The notes beneath the pieces are model-generated. The model ran no database searches. It had not been told where the DNA came from and was given only the letters and a program-made list of their open reading frames with translations. A stretch of 64,000 bases of DNA from DAONFI01 sp035403485 (GTDB lineage: Bacteria; Planctomycetota; Phycisphaerae; SM23-33), in the NCBI GenBank assembly GCA_964536835.1, contig CAZIAZ010000003.1:1-64000 (forward strand). Reading direction: 5' to 3'. Position 1 is the stretch's first letter; the number at the start of each line of letters is the position of its first letter. Below are positions 36,273 through 45,184 of the stretch, in pieces. Made by a program: the position numbers and the translations under genes.

Positions 36273-36594
36273 TGGTGCATTTTAAACTTGCTCTGCATCA
36301 TTTCTGCTAGAGCATTGAAAGATTGAGAGTTCATATTTTTGCGCCAGTGGGTTTGTTCGTGGCAAGGAAGGAAAATGAGGCATACTTGGCAGTATTCTGA
36401 AGTTTTTCTGACGCAGCCACGGACAAAGCAAACCAGCAAAAAAAGAACTCTCAAGATTGAACTGCTCTAGCTGCAACTTCGTTCTGCTGCGTCAGGCTGC
36501 ATCGGAATACGGGCAGTATTCCTGCTTCGCCTTCCTTGCATAGCTCGTTTCGCCAACGCATAAAAGTGTCGTATCTCAAGTTTAACATGCTCTA
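36273..36594 (-). repeat. Palindromic repeat element B2, interrupted by element A3
   Basis: The right part (36470-36594) ends in TTTAACATGCTCTA and carries the B core in reverse orientation (GACGCAGC...CTTCCTTGC in the opposite sense to B1). The missing left arm is found on the far side of A3: TTGGTGCATTTTAAACTTG at 36272-36290 matches the expected arm at 16 of 19 positions. Removing A3 with one TA leaves about 162 bp, the length of B1. The apical hairpin is GGAATAC/GTATTCC, different from B1 but still paired. Confidence 0.75.
36308..36469 (+). repeat. Palindromic repeat element A3 (MITE-like), nested in B2
   Basis: This 162-bp copy differs from A1 and A2 by one base near its right arm (AAAAAAGAACTC against AAAAAGGAACTC). 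It begins TAGAGCA and ends TGCTCTA. It interrupts element B2 at a TA dinucleotide, now present on both sides, which is direct evidence of insertion with a TA duplication. Confidence 0.88.
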
Positions 36595-36710
36595 AAGTGT
36601 TCCGATAGATGGGACTTTTATTATCAGGACTCGTTGCAAGTTTCCATCTTTGTATTATTTTTAAGAACTGCGATGCCTGTTATCGATTTACGCAAAAGCT
36701 GAATGGCACA

Positions 36711-36743
36711 AAAAAACCCGACAAATGTTGTCAGGCTTTTTTT
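36711..36743 (-). terminator. Bidirectional rho-independent terminator
   Basis: The stem CCCGACAA-ATG-TTGTCAGG is flanked by an A-run on the left and a T-run on the right, so it can act on both strands. On the minus strand it would end the lptD transcript, and repeat C would then lie inside that transcript's 3' untranslated region. Confidence 0.75.
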
Positions 36744-36757
36744 ATATCTTTTATATG

Positions 36758-36921
36758 TAGACCTATCCCAAAAACCTTGGCTGGCTGCAATCGGCTCTTT
36801 TGCAGCCTGGCGGCGTTAGAAAAACGGCAGAATATCCTTAAATATGCTGCCATTTTTCTTCCTTGCCAGCCAGCAAAATTGCTCGATTTCGGCGACGCCC
36901 ATGTTTTTGGGATAGGTTCTA
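36758..36921 (-). repeat. Palindromic repeat element C (MITE-like, 164 bp)
   Basis: The ends TAGACCTATCCCAAAAAC and GTTTTTGGGATAGGTTCTA form an inverted repeat with 15 bp perfect plus a TAGA/TCTA tip. Read on the minus strand, the core is AAGGAAGAAAAATG, then a long apical hairpin (GGCAG-C-ATAT / ATAT-T-CTGCC), then GTTTTTCTAACGCCGCC. This aligns with the A core despite unrelated terminal arms. It lies between the lptD stop codon and its terminator. Confidence 0.75.
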
Positions 36922-36932
36922 AATTTGCGATG

Positions 36933-39900
36933 TCAGTTTTTATTGCTCTGGCTGAGCAGGTTATAGCGGCCGCCGCCCAGGCGAGCTTCCGGTATGCCTT
37001 CCGGCCACAGCATCAACATGACCGTGACTGCATCTTCACCGGTTTCCCTGTTATCGTATGAGAAATCCACGCCGACGTTCCACCGCGGGAAGCGACGAAC
37101 TATCATGAAGCTTGTGCCGAGATTGTTTCCGTCGTCGAATTTGAAGTCATACTGTTCCATCGCACGTATGGAATACTTTTTGTTGATGACGTAATCAAAT
37201 CCGACAGTGCCGACGGCGGCTTCGAGTTCCTGAATATATCGGAAACCGGCGAAGTAGCTCAGCCGCGGGTCTCGCTGTATGGCTATGCCGACGTTTGCGA
37301 TATCCAGCCGGCCTTCTTCTATGTCGTATTTGGCGTCAGCCATCAAAACCGTCCGGTCGGATATATTCCACGAATAATCGAATCCGACGTATCTGCGTGC
37401 TATGGAATCTTCCGGCCTGTCGAAGTAGAAAGTTCCATTGCCTGGTGTGTATTCGGCATTTTTATCGAACCATGCGAAGTCGATGTTCAGCCTCATCCAG
37501 TCGACCGTTCGTTCCTGGCCTGGAGCGCCGCGTTTGGTTTCCAAACGCTGCTTCAACGACAGCAGTACGCCTGTGGTGTCGTTGATATTTTCGATGCCTT
37601 CGTCGAGCTGGTACAGGTCTTCCTGACTTGGGCCGCCGGCGGCACTGGTATAAAATACGACTTCAGGTGTTATGACGTGGCGCAGGCGGTTGACGTCGAA
37701 CAGCCGGCTCTTGGCGTTGTTGTAGACCCGCCAGAACGACATGTTCGACCGCACGCCGGCCTGTATGTATGGCCGTGTGCCGCCGGATTCTGACGGCAGC
37801 GTGTCGCTCCAGCCCGTGACCCGGCCGACCAGGTACGGTGCTACGTTAAGAGGGCCGTAGGGCGTATCGACGCGCAACGGAAGCGAAACTTCCTGCCTCG
37901 TATCGCCGCGGAACATCGTATTTGACGAATCCTGGTTGGCGTATTCGGCGCCGTCGCTGGTTGTCGGACTTTCGCTTGAATATGCCCAGCGTTTGCCGCC
38001 GACGCGGTTTTCGCTATAAAAAGTCATGGTGTCGTCGAGTATCGGCTGGCCGATGAGGAATGCTGCGACTTCAGGCAGAGATTCCGTCTGACTGAGGAAA
38101 TCGTTCAGCCTCGCATTGACCAGGCCCGTTATGGCCCAGTTGTCACGCTGCTTCTTGACGTAAACAAGGTTTTCCTGCTCTTTGCCGGTGTAATATTCGT
38201 CGGCGAAATATTCCTGCAGGTAGTTTGAGTCGCTCAGATAGCTGAACTCAGCCGAAATTTCCCAGTCTTTGGGCAGATATTCCTTGTGACGCATCAGGAT
38301 ACGGCCGCGCATGTCGTGTTCGACCAACTGCTTGTTGTCCTGTCCGAATTCGTCATATTTGTTTGTGTCGTAAGTGCCGTAAAGAAGGCCATAACCGCTG
38401 AACTGGCGATTGCCTTCCTGCTGGGCGTAATCGTAATCCACGCCGAGCACTGCGCCTTTTTCATAACCGCTTACTGTTAGCATGGCATCGAGCCATTTCG
38501 GCTTGACGATGCCCAGCAGGCGGAACAGAAACCACTTGGATTCCGCACCGAATCCCAGGTTGCCCTCATGGCCGACGGCTACGCTTCGCAGGGCTGTGTG
38601 TTCCTGTTCGAATGTGGACTGGCCCGGCGGCAGGAAGAATATCGGCACGCCGCGCACTTCAAACGTGCTGTTGTCATAATCTACTGCGTAACGGTTGGCG
38701 CTTAGCCTTTCGCCGTTGTCGTCATAGACCGTCTCGTCGCGGAATTTTACGTTCTTTGAATTAATGCTGTATTCAGGCGTTTTGAAGTCGCTGGTGGATA
38801 CTATGGCGTTGTTGAACGCTATTTCACGGGGGCCGAGCATGCGGGCTTCGGTTGCACGGATGTATATCGGTATGTTCCGCTGTTCCTGGATGGTGCGGAA
38901 TACCGGCTTGAGTACCAGTGCCTTCTGTTCTATGAAATCGTAATATGCGGTTTTGCCCATAAGCTTGCGTTCGCCGCGCGATATGATTACGTCGCCGTCG
39001 AGATAAACGCCGGTGACGGTTTCATTGTCATTTACGCCTGCGCCTACCAGTTTTGGGGCATATGGAACTTTTTCGTCGGATTCAGGGCCTACAGCCTTTG
39101 TCTGCGTAAAAACCACAGCCGACTGCGCCTGGAGTTCGATATGCTGATAACTTTTCGGCGGCCCCTGGGAAATGTAAACGGGGCCCTTGGAAACGATGAT
39201 TCTTTTATTGGGGTCTTCGGGGTCTTTGAGAACTTCGATTCCCTTGGTTGCTTCGAAGTTTACCGATGCCGGCGGAGTCGCTTCCTTGCCTTCCTTTACG
39301 CCGGCCATCTCCACGGAAATCGGCGACGGCTCGCCGCCCGTTGTCTGGCCAGCCTTTGATGCCGGTGCGGTTTCCGCCGCAAGTTTTGATGGTTTTTCAC
39401 CCGTTACGGCCAGGGGGATTTCGGCAGCTTTTTCGGCATTTTGTTCCGTCCGTTCTGCGGCTGGCGTTTCATTCGCCTCCGGCTGAGCGGATTTACGTAC
39501 CACGAGCGATTTTTCTTCTATTTTCATGCCCTGGCTGCTTGCGCGTTTTTTGGCTGCAGCGAGCATCTGGAGTTCTTCAATACGGGTTTGGCGGGCCTTC
39601 CTGTAAAGGCCGGAATTCAGAAGCGATTTGTTCGACGTGACGGCTGTACTCTTGGCTGTTACAAGGCCTTCTATGTGTACGCGAACCAGCATCATTTCGT
39701 CGGTAGTGGACGAGTCGATGTCGTCAATTCTCGCATTGCCGTTGACGTAAATCGTTATGTCGTGTCGTGCGGCGGCGGTTTTGCCCAACGTGTTTATCCA
39801 CACAACTCCCTGGTTGCCGGAAATAACCCGTCGGCCCACTTCGAACCGGAAATCGCCATTTACGACGGCAACCTGCTCATTGCCGTCGGTAAAAAAGTTT

Positions 39901-40040
39901 ATCTGTCGGCCGTCTATAGTTGCGTCGTCCTGCAGATATTCATTGGCAACGGGGGCAGCTGCAAAAAGGCTGCCGAGCCCGACTCCCAGCGCGAAACAGA
40001 AAACCGCACAGCGCTTCGCCAGCGTTGTAACTGTTGTCAT
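36933..40040 (-). CDS. LptD-like outer-membrane assembly protein
   Basis: From the ATG at 40040 the product is 1035 residues with a signal peptide (TTLAKRCAVFCFALGVGLGS). The N-terminal region (about 30-150) has an OstA/LptA-like beta repeat feel (ATIDGRQINFFTDGNEQVAVV). A second such region lies at about 320-500 (VYLDGDVIISRGERKLMG, and KNVKFRDETVYDDNGERLSANRY without its last residues). A low-complexity Ala/Glu/Thr linker covers about 155-280. The last 500 residues look like a beta-barrel, ending WNVGVDFSYDNRETGED. LptD places lipopolysaccharide in the outer leaflet. The insert between the two OstA-like regions is unusual for proteobacterial LptD. It lies downstream of the exopolysaccharide operon, separated by 184 bp. 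Confidence 0.78.
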   Translation of the reverse strand: MTTVTTLAKRCAVFCFALGVGLGSLFAAAPVANEYLQDDATIDGRQINFFTDGNEQVAVVNGDFRFEVGRRVISGNQGVVWINTLGKTAAARHDITIYVNGNARIDDIDSSTTDEMMLVRVHIEGLVTAKSTAVTSNKSLLNSGLYRKARQTRIEELQMLAAAKKRASSQGMKIEEKSLVVRKSAQPEANETPAAERTEQNAEKAAEIPLAVTGEKPSKLAAETAPASKAGQTTGGEPSPISVEMAGVKEGKEATPPASVNFEATKGIEVLKDPEDPNKRIIVSKGPVYISQGPPKSYQHIELQAQSAVVFTQTKAVGPESDEKVPYAPKLVGAGVNDNETVTGVYLDGDVIISRGERKLMGKTAYYDFIEQKALVLKPVFRTIQEQRNIPIYIRATEARMLGPREIAFNNAIVSTSDFKTPEYSINSKNVKFRDETVYDDNGERLSANRYAVDYDNSTFEVRGVPIFFLPPGQSTFEQEHTALRSVAVGHEGNLGFGAESKWFLFRLLGIVKPKWLDAMLTVSGYEKGAVLGVDYDYAQQEGNRQFSGYGLLYGTYDTNKYDEFGQDNKQLVEHDMRGRILMRHKEYLPKDWEISAEFSYLSDSNYLQEYFADEYYTGKEQENLVYVKKQRDNWAITGLVNARLNDFLSQTESLPEVAAFLIGQPILDDTMTFYSENRVGGKRWAYSSESPTTSDGAEYANQDSSNTMFRGDTRQEVSLPLRVDTPYGPLNVAPYLVGRVTGWSDTLPSESGGTRPYIQAGVRSNMSFWRVYNNAKSRLFDVNRLRHVITPEVVFYTSAAGGPSQEDLYQLDEGIENINDTTGVLLSLKQRLETKRGAPGQERTVDWMRLNIDFAWFDKNAEYTPGNGTFYFDRPEDSIARRYVGFDYSWNISDRTVLMADAKYDIEEGRLDIANVGIAIQRDPRLSYFAGFRYIQELEAAVGTVGFDYVINKKYSIRAMEQYDFKFDDGNNLGTSFMIVRRFPRWNVGVDFSYDNRETGEDAVTVMLMLWPEGIPEARLGGGRYNLLSQSNKN

Positions 40041-40224
40041 GTTATCACTCGCTCTGTTAATTAAATTGGTACCTGGCATTAACTACAATAACGAACATGG
40101 TATCTTAACTTATGAGAAAGGCCAAGTAAATTCAAAAAACCGACGCCGGCCAACTTTTCCACACCCCAATAAAACACTAACAGAAGGTGTCGTCGTAAAA
40201 ATTATCAACAGGCATGGAAGCTGA

Positions 40225-41586
40225 TTAATCTTCATGGCCCGTCATAGCGGAAAGCTCACTGATTACGTAGCGGTATTTGCCCGATTTCGGAAGAGGGATG
40301 TCTTTGCAATATTCCACGGCGGCAATGCCGTCCGGGCCGAGGCGTTCGAGCATTTTTCGGCGGATTCTTTCGCCGGCGTCCCGGCTGAACTGTTCGTCGG
40401 TCACGAGCATGATTTTTACGCTTCCGTCAGCCGCCTGCCGTACCTGGAATTTTACGACGCCTGGTTCGACTCTTATCATTGCGTGTACGGCTGAGCTGTG
40501 GATTCGTCTGCCGTGCGGCGTTATTAGGAAGTCGTTGCATCTGCCCTGCACGACCTGCATGAGTTCCAGGCCGCGGCCGCAGCGGCATACGCCGGCTCGT
40601 AGCTGGCCGACGTCTTCCGTGCGATAGCGGATGAACGGCATGGCGTAATTGTCGAGCTGCGTTACGACTATTTCGCCGTCCTCGCCGGCAGTTGCAGCAG
40701 TGCCGTCGTTTCGCAAAATTTCCACAATCACGTTTTCACTCGTTATATGCATGCCGCCGTATGGGCATTGATGTGCGATAAATCCGGCTTCACGGCTGCC
40801 GTAGCCGTCGGCTACCGGCACGCCGCCGAAGGCGCGGCTGATAACTTCGCGCTGGTGTTCATATAAAACCTCAGCCGTCGAAAAAACGACTTTTACGCCG
40901 ATATCGTCCAGCCGCAAACCAGCCCCTTCCGCCAGCATGCAAAGCAGATGCATCGAACTTGGATAGCCGAACACGCACGATGGCCTGAACCGCTTGAGTT
41001 TCTGAACGTATGCCGCGATGTTCTCTTCGCACAAATCGTAAGCCGCAAACAGCCGTTCGTTTATCAGCCAGTCCCGGAAATGTTTTAAACGGTCATTGCG
41101 GGAAAGTTCGATGGGTGAGTTCCACACGTAGGCTTCCCGCATGCCGTGGGAAATGCCGAACCATTCATGGCTGCGGATGCGGGCTGCTTTGTCCCAGGCC
41201 TGGCGGCGCCTGTCCATGTAAAAAATCAGCGGATAGCCCGACGACCCGCCGGTGCTCGATTTTATCACTCCGCCGCGAACGGTGCGATTCGTCAACTCCT
41301 CTCGATGCGAATTGAGCGTGAGCTTGTCCATGAGCGGCAGACGGCGGATGTCGTCCAGTGATGCGGGCCGCCACGATTTGTCCACGCCGGCGAATTTTGC
41401 ATAATATTCCGTATGTTCCAGCGCTGCGCCGACAAGCGAGCGGAGTTTTTCGAGCTGAATGTCACGAAGCTTCTGCGTCGTTAGCCATTGCGTTTTTTCC
41501 ATCTGCCGCGCAATACCGAACGTATTACGCCTCAGCGAGAATTCGAGAAGCGGCGATATGACTCTGCCGGCGATGAACGGTGTCAT
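40225..41586 (-). CDS. CapK/PaaK-like AMP-dependent ligase
   Basis: This 453-residue protein belongs to the phenylacetate-CoA ligase/CapK group of adenylate-forming enzymes. It shows the ATP-binding segment SSTGGSSGYPL (about 108-118), a YGSREAGFIAHQCP segment and the late RYRTEDVGQL motif. The cysteines in VCRCGRG are typical of this subfamily. Copies in capsule and exopolysaccharide clusters are common but their reaction is poorly known; acyl activation for polymer decoration is a reasonable guess. The start overlaps the stop of the double glycosyltransferase by 4 bp. It is the last gene of the operon. Confidence 0.82.
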   Translation of the reverse strand: MTPFIAGRVISPLLEFSLRRNTFGIARQMEKTQWLTTQKLRDIQLEKLRSLVGAALEHTEYYAKFAGVDKSWRPASLDDIRRLPLMDKLTLNSHREELTNRTVRGGVIKSSTGGSSGYPLIFYMDRRRQAWDKAARIRSHEWFGISHGMREAYVWNSPIELSRNDRLKHFRDWLINERLFAAYDLCEENIAAYVQKLKRFRPSCVFGYPSSMHLLCMLAEGAGLRLDDIGVKVVFSTAEVLYEHQREVISRAFGGVPVADGYGSREAGFIAHQCPYGGMHITSENVIVEILRNDGTAATAGEDGEIVVTQLDNYAMPFIRYRTEDVGQLRAGVCRCGRGLELMQVVQGRCNDFLITPHGRRIHSSAVHAMIRVEPGVVKFQVRQAADGSVKIMLVTDEQFSRDAGERIRRKMLERLGPDGIAAVEYCKDIPLPKSGKYRYVISELSAMTGHED

Positions 41587-43817
41587 TTTCCGGCTCCGAG
41601 CAGATTGTCGTATATTTTTATAAGGTCGTTCGTGACGACTTCGACCGAATATCTTTCAGCGACCCGTTGTCTGGCGCTGTTGGCCATATTTCGTCGCATT
41701 GCGGTGTCCTGCGAGAGTTTCAACATCGCTGCGGCGAGCGCGTTTACGTCGCCAGGCGCAACAAGGAGGCCGTCCGTGCCGTTACGCACTACCGACGGTA
41801 TATCGCCGACTGCCGTGGTGACGACGACGAGGCCGGCAGCCATGGCTTCGAGTATGGCCATTGGCTGGGCTTCGTTGTAACTCGGCAGGACGAAACCTTC
41901 AGCCGTCGTTATCGCTTCATATTTCGGATTGCCGCTGAGCAGGCCGGTGAGTGTCGCCTGTTTTTGAATGCCGAGTTCGTCAATCATATTCTGCAACTGT
42001 TTCATCTGGCCCTGTTGCGTTTCAATGCCGGCGATGTTTGCGCAGAGCGCGTTGCCGCCGTCGCGGGTGACGGCTAGTGCTTTTATAAGGTCGGCTGCAC
42101 CTTTTCGGCGGCTGTAATTGCCCAGGAAAAGGAATTTCCCGCTGCCGCCGTCTGCGGTTTTTTCTGGGATTTTTACCCCGTTATGCACGACCAGCCATTT
42201 GATGTTTTCGTCCGGCTGCAAGGCTGAATATTTCGACCTGAGCGTTTCGCCTAGCGTTATTACGCCGTCGGCGCGGCTGAGAATTTTTCCGGCTCGTCGC
42301 TTCATCATCCAGCCGAGTTCGCCCATAAACGAATCGAATCTTGCGCCGTGGATATGCAACAGAACTTTTGCGCCTGCTTGGCCGGCTGCCGCCGCCAGCC
42401 ACGCATCGCGCCAAAAGCTCATGCCGCTGCACGTGTGAATGTGACAGATGCAATTCTCCATCCGCCGTATATTTTTCAACATCTGCCGCCTGAGATTCCT
42501 TTGTGCGGCGAGGCCTCTGAAAATGGAACGATGCTGCGGCGTAAGTTTGCCGCTGTTTATGCCTCGCACGGTCATGCGATGTTCAAGCCCCTCGATGAGG
42601 GATTCCGACACGCTTGTCATGCCGCCTTCGAGCGGCAGTGCCGGACTGACCATGACCACCCCATATTCGCAGTGTCGCGATATTTTCTGAAAATAGTCCA
42701 TGTATGCACGCGTCATTACGGATGACGAATATTTTTCGAGCACTTTGCGTCTGCCGGCGAGGCCGACTTTTCGTCGCAGTTCCGAATCGACGCACATCAG
42801 TTCGATTGAGGCGGCGAGCATTTCCGGCTTAGCCGGCGGACAGAGCAGGCCGCAGTCGTCGCCGATTACCCGTGAAATGCCGCCGACGGCCGTCGCCACC
42901 GAAGGCAGGCCGGCAGACATGGCCTCCAGCAGAACCATCGGCAGACCTTCGCTGCGGCTGGACATGACAAATACGTCTGCCGCCGAATAATACGTGTCGA
43001 TGTCCGCTTTCCCACCGACGAATTTCACCGTCTGGCCTAGGTTGGCATCGGCGAGCATGGCCTGCAACTGGCTGTAATACTTCTCATCCGCGATATTGCC
43101 TGCAACGATGAAACGTAATTTTTTTGGCAGATTTCGGCGGCTGAGGATTTGGGCTGCGGCGATGAGATCTTCGTAACCCTTTTCCGGTTTCACGTTACCG
43201 ACCGACAGCAGCATCATGTCGTCATTGTCTATGCCGAGTTCTTTTCTGAGGGCTGCGCCGCCGTCCCTGTTCACCCTTGCCGGTTCAATACCGTTTTCGA
43301 TTATTTTGACAATCGGCCGCAGTTGCAGGAGTTTCACATACGCACCGGCAACATCTCTGGAAACCGCAGTTACGCCGTCTACCTGCCGGCTGGCCCATAA
43401 TTCATCGAATCTCGCGTGATTGCGGCCGCCAAGAAGGCCGTGACACGTCATTATTAACCGGCCGGCAAGCCCTTTGTTGGCCGCGCTGACGTAAACCAGC
43501 GAAGCTCGGTCATGTACGTTTATTACGTCGGGCCTGAAATTTTTCAGAAAACGCCTTATTCGAAGAATTGCGCGCATATCGAACCTGCGGCTGGAATCGA
43601 TTTCCACGACGCATATGCCGCGGCTGGCGAGTTCCAGCCCCAGCGTGCCTGTGCGGCGAAGCGTGATGACCGCCACTTCACAGCCGCTGGCGGCCAGCCC
43701 CGATGCCAGAAGAGCCACGACCCTCTCCTTGCCGCCTGAACACAATGTATCCACGACTAGAACCGCGCGAAGCGCGGCTTGCGAGCCGTCAGGCCGGCAG
43801 CGGATAAAGTCCGACAT
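41583..43817 (-). CDS. Tandem two-domain glycosyltransferase (GT4-GT4 fusion)
   Basis: The 744-residue chain contains two complete GT-B glycosyltransferases. Domain 1 (about 15-370) begins AVLVVDTLCSGGKERVVALL and has SRSEGLPMVLLEAMSAGLP, the GT4 donor motif E-x7-E. Domain 2 (about 385-740) begins VVMVSPALPLEGGMTSVSE and has PSYNEAQPMAILEAMAAGL. Both keep their catalytic motifs, so both may be active and could add two consecutive sugars. AAGGAG lies seven bases before the start, and the gene overlaps the end of the O-ligase gene by 29 bp. Confidence 0.88.
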   Translation of the reverse strand: MSDFIRCRPDGSQAALRAVLVVDTLCSGGKERVVALLASGLAASGCEVAVITLRRTGTLGLELASRGICVVEIDSSRRFDMRAILRIRRFLKNFRPDVINVHDRASLVYVSAANKGLAGRLIMTCHGLLGGRNHARFDELWASRQVDGVTAVSRDVAGAYVKLLQLRPIVKIIENGIEPARVNRDGGAALRKELGIDNDDMMLLSVGNVKPEKGYEDLIAAAQILSRRNLPKKLRFIVAGNIADEKYYSQLQAMLADANLGQTVKFVGGKADIDTYYSAADVFVMSSRSEGLPMVLLEAMSAGLPSVATAVGGISRVIGDDCGLLCPPAKPEMLAASIELMCVDSELRRKVGLAGRRKVLEKYSSSVMTRAYMDYFQKISRHCEYGVVMVSPALPLEGGMTSVSESLIEGLEHRMTVRGINSGKLTPQHRSIFRGLAAQRNLRRQMLKNIRRMENCICHIHTCSGMSFWRDAWLAAAAGQAGAKVLLHIHGARFDSFMGELGWMMKRRAGKILSRADGVITLGETLRSKYSALQPDENIKWLVVHNGVKIPEKTADGGSGKFLFLGNYSRRKGAADLIKALAVTRDGGNALCANIAGIETQQGQMKQLQNMIDELGIQKQATLTGLLSGNPKYEAITTAEGFVLPSYNEAQPMAILEAMAAGLVVVTTAVGDIPSVVRNGTDGLLVAPGDVNALAAAMLKLSQDTAMRRNMANSARQRVAERYSVEVVTNDLIKIYDNLLGAGK

Positions 43818-45117
43818 TTTTCTTCTCCTTTTGTCTCATATCGCCCGTAGAAAGCGGATTCGCCGCCAGCGACAGTTCATTTTGCGTGACCCACCACAAT
43901 GCCGTCGTCAGGACGCATATGGCGTAAACGTATTCGAAGCCGACCTGGCTGAGAAATGTGGCGCCGACGCAAAATGCGGCGACGGTGGCTTCTATCATTG
44001 CGGCGTAATGCCACGCCCAGCTGTTTTTGCCGTCCGGCAGACCCTTTTCCGTGAGTTTTCGTATCTTTCGCGTCATCAACAGTACGGATGTAAGCATCAT
44101 TACATAGAAAAACAGTCCTACGTAACCCGACCCTGCCATGGTGGTGAACCACACGCTGTGGGCTACGTGCGGATGGTCTTCTTCGTGAACCTGGTATTTG
44201 GGATACTGTTTGATGAAAGGCGTCTGGCCGAGGCCTATGCCGAAGAGCGGATTTCTGTCAGCCATCTTTCTGGCGACCTGCCACGCCCATATGCGGCCCA
44301 TAGCCGATTCATCCTGTTTGTACGACTTGATAGTCATATACCGCTCCAGCGTAGCCTGCGGTATTATCACGAGTGCTATCACCCCCAGCACGAGTGTGCC
44401 GAGAATCATTTTGATAAAGCCGAATTTTCGCCATAGCGTGATGGCGACGGCTATGCTCATGGCCAGCATGCCGCCGCGGCTTGCGCCGGAAATAATCGCC
44501 GGTATCGCCAGCAGTGCGGTGATTTTCAACCCTCGGCTGGCCCACTTGTGCTGAACTTCATACGATGCGAAAAGCAGCATCGGTATGCCCATCGCGATGA
44601 AAAGAGCCGTGTCGTTGTTGTCCATGCCCAGCGGGCCGCCGTTATGCGTTACGCCGCCGCCGCGAAGAAGAAACAGGCCCAGCCGGATGGCGTATATGCC
44701 CGGACACATCGCCAGAAGAATGACCATCTGCTTTAACTGCTCCTTTGTGCGGACAAGGCCGGTAATGAGCATCAGGGCGATGGCGATTTTCGTGAATTTC
44801 AGGACGAATTCCATTGCGGCTTGGCGGTTGGGCGAGAGATAACCGCATATCGTCATCCATATCCAGAACAGCAGAAACCACACAGCCGGCCCCTTGGGCC
44901 GCCACCACGGCAGAGGCGTTGTGAGCGTTCGCACAAGCATGCAGACCGCCGTGGCGAGCACGAAACGGTTTTCCTGTACCGATGAAGACCATACGAGCGA
45001 CTGAGGTTTCATGAGGCTCAGCCAGCAATACGCCAGCAGCCCGTAATACGCATCCATCAGCGCAACAGGTATGCAACCCCAGCCAAGAAGTGTCATGAGT
45101 ATGTCGCGTATACCCAT
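43789..45117 (-). CDS. O-antigen ligase/polymerase-like membrane protein
   Basis: This 442-residue integral membrane protein has about ten hydrophobic segments and a large loop, the plan of Wzy/WaaL enzymes. The opening MGIRDILMTLLGWGCIPVAL and the following LSLMKPQSLVW closely resemble the N-terminus of the putative O-glycosylation ligases of exosortase A loci (TIGR03097). NPLFGIGLGQTPF and a conserved His in HVAHSVWF lie in the predicted periplasmic loop. It probably polymerises or transfers the glycan outside the inner membrane. The frame is open to 45198, but the start at 45117 fits the family. Confidence 0.82.
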   Translation of the reverse strand: MGIRDILMTLLGWGCIPVALMDAYYGLLAYCWLSLMKPQSLVWSSSVQENRFVLATAVCMLVRTLTTPLPWWRPKGPAVWFLLFWIWMTICGYLSPNRQAAMEFVLKFTKIAIALMLITGLVRTKEQLKQMVILLAMCPGIYAIRLGLFLLRGGGVTHNGGPLGMDNNDTALFIAMGIPMLLFASYEVQHKWASRGLKITALLAIPAIISGASRGGMLAMSIAVAITLWRKFGFIKMILGTLVLGVIALVIIPQATLERYMTIKSYKQDESAMGRIWAWQVARKMADRNPLFGIGLGQTPFIKQYPKYQVHEEDHPHVAHSVWFTTMAGSGYVGLFFYVMMLTSVLLMTRKIRKLTEKGLPDGKNSWAWHYAAMIEATVAAFCVGATFLSQVGFEYVYAICVLTTALWWVTQNELSLAANPLSTGDMRQKEKKNVGLYPLPA

Positions 45118-45184
45118 TTTTAAAATCCGCAAAGAAAATTCATTATTCCGTTTCAGAAATCCATACCGGCCAGGCCGGCGGAAT

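Larger units (their letters stand above)
36051..36932. other. Repeat-rich intergenic region between barrel gene and lptD
   Basis: This 882-bp space holds, in order, the terminator of the barrel gene, repeat B2 split by an inserted A3 element, a bidirectional terminator, and repeat C ending 11 bp before the lptD stop codon. The remaining stretches (36143-36272 and 36595-36710) show nothing I can identify. Confidence 0.75.

Noticed and set aside
36273..36921. A CRISPR array, suggested by repeated palindromic units close together
   Set aside because: The units are about 160 bp, of different types, nested and in both orientations, with no regular spacers and no cas genes.
36609..37061. A 150-codon plus-strand ORF overlapping the terminator, repeat C and the lptD 3' end
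   Set aside because: It runs through a terminator hairpin and a repeat element and has no family resemblance, so it is an accidental frame.
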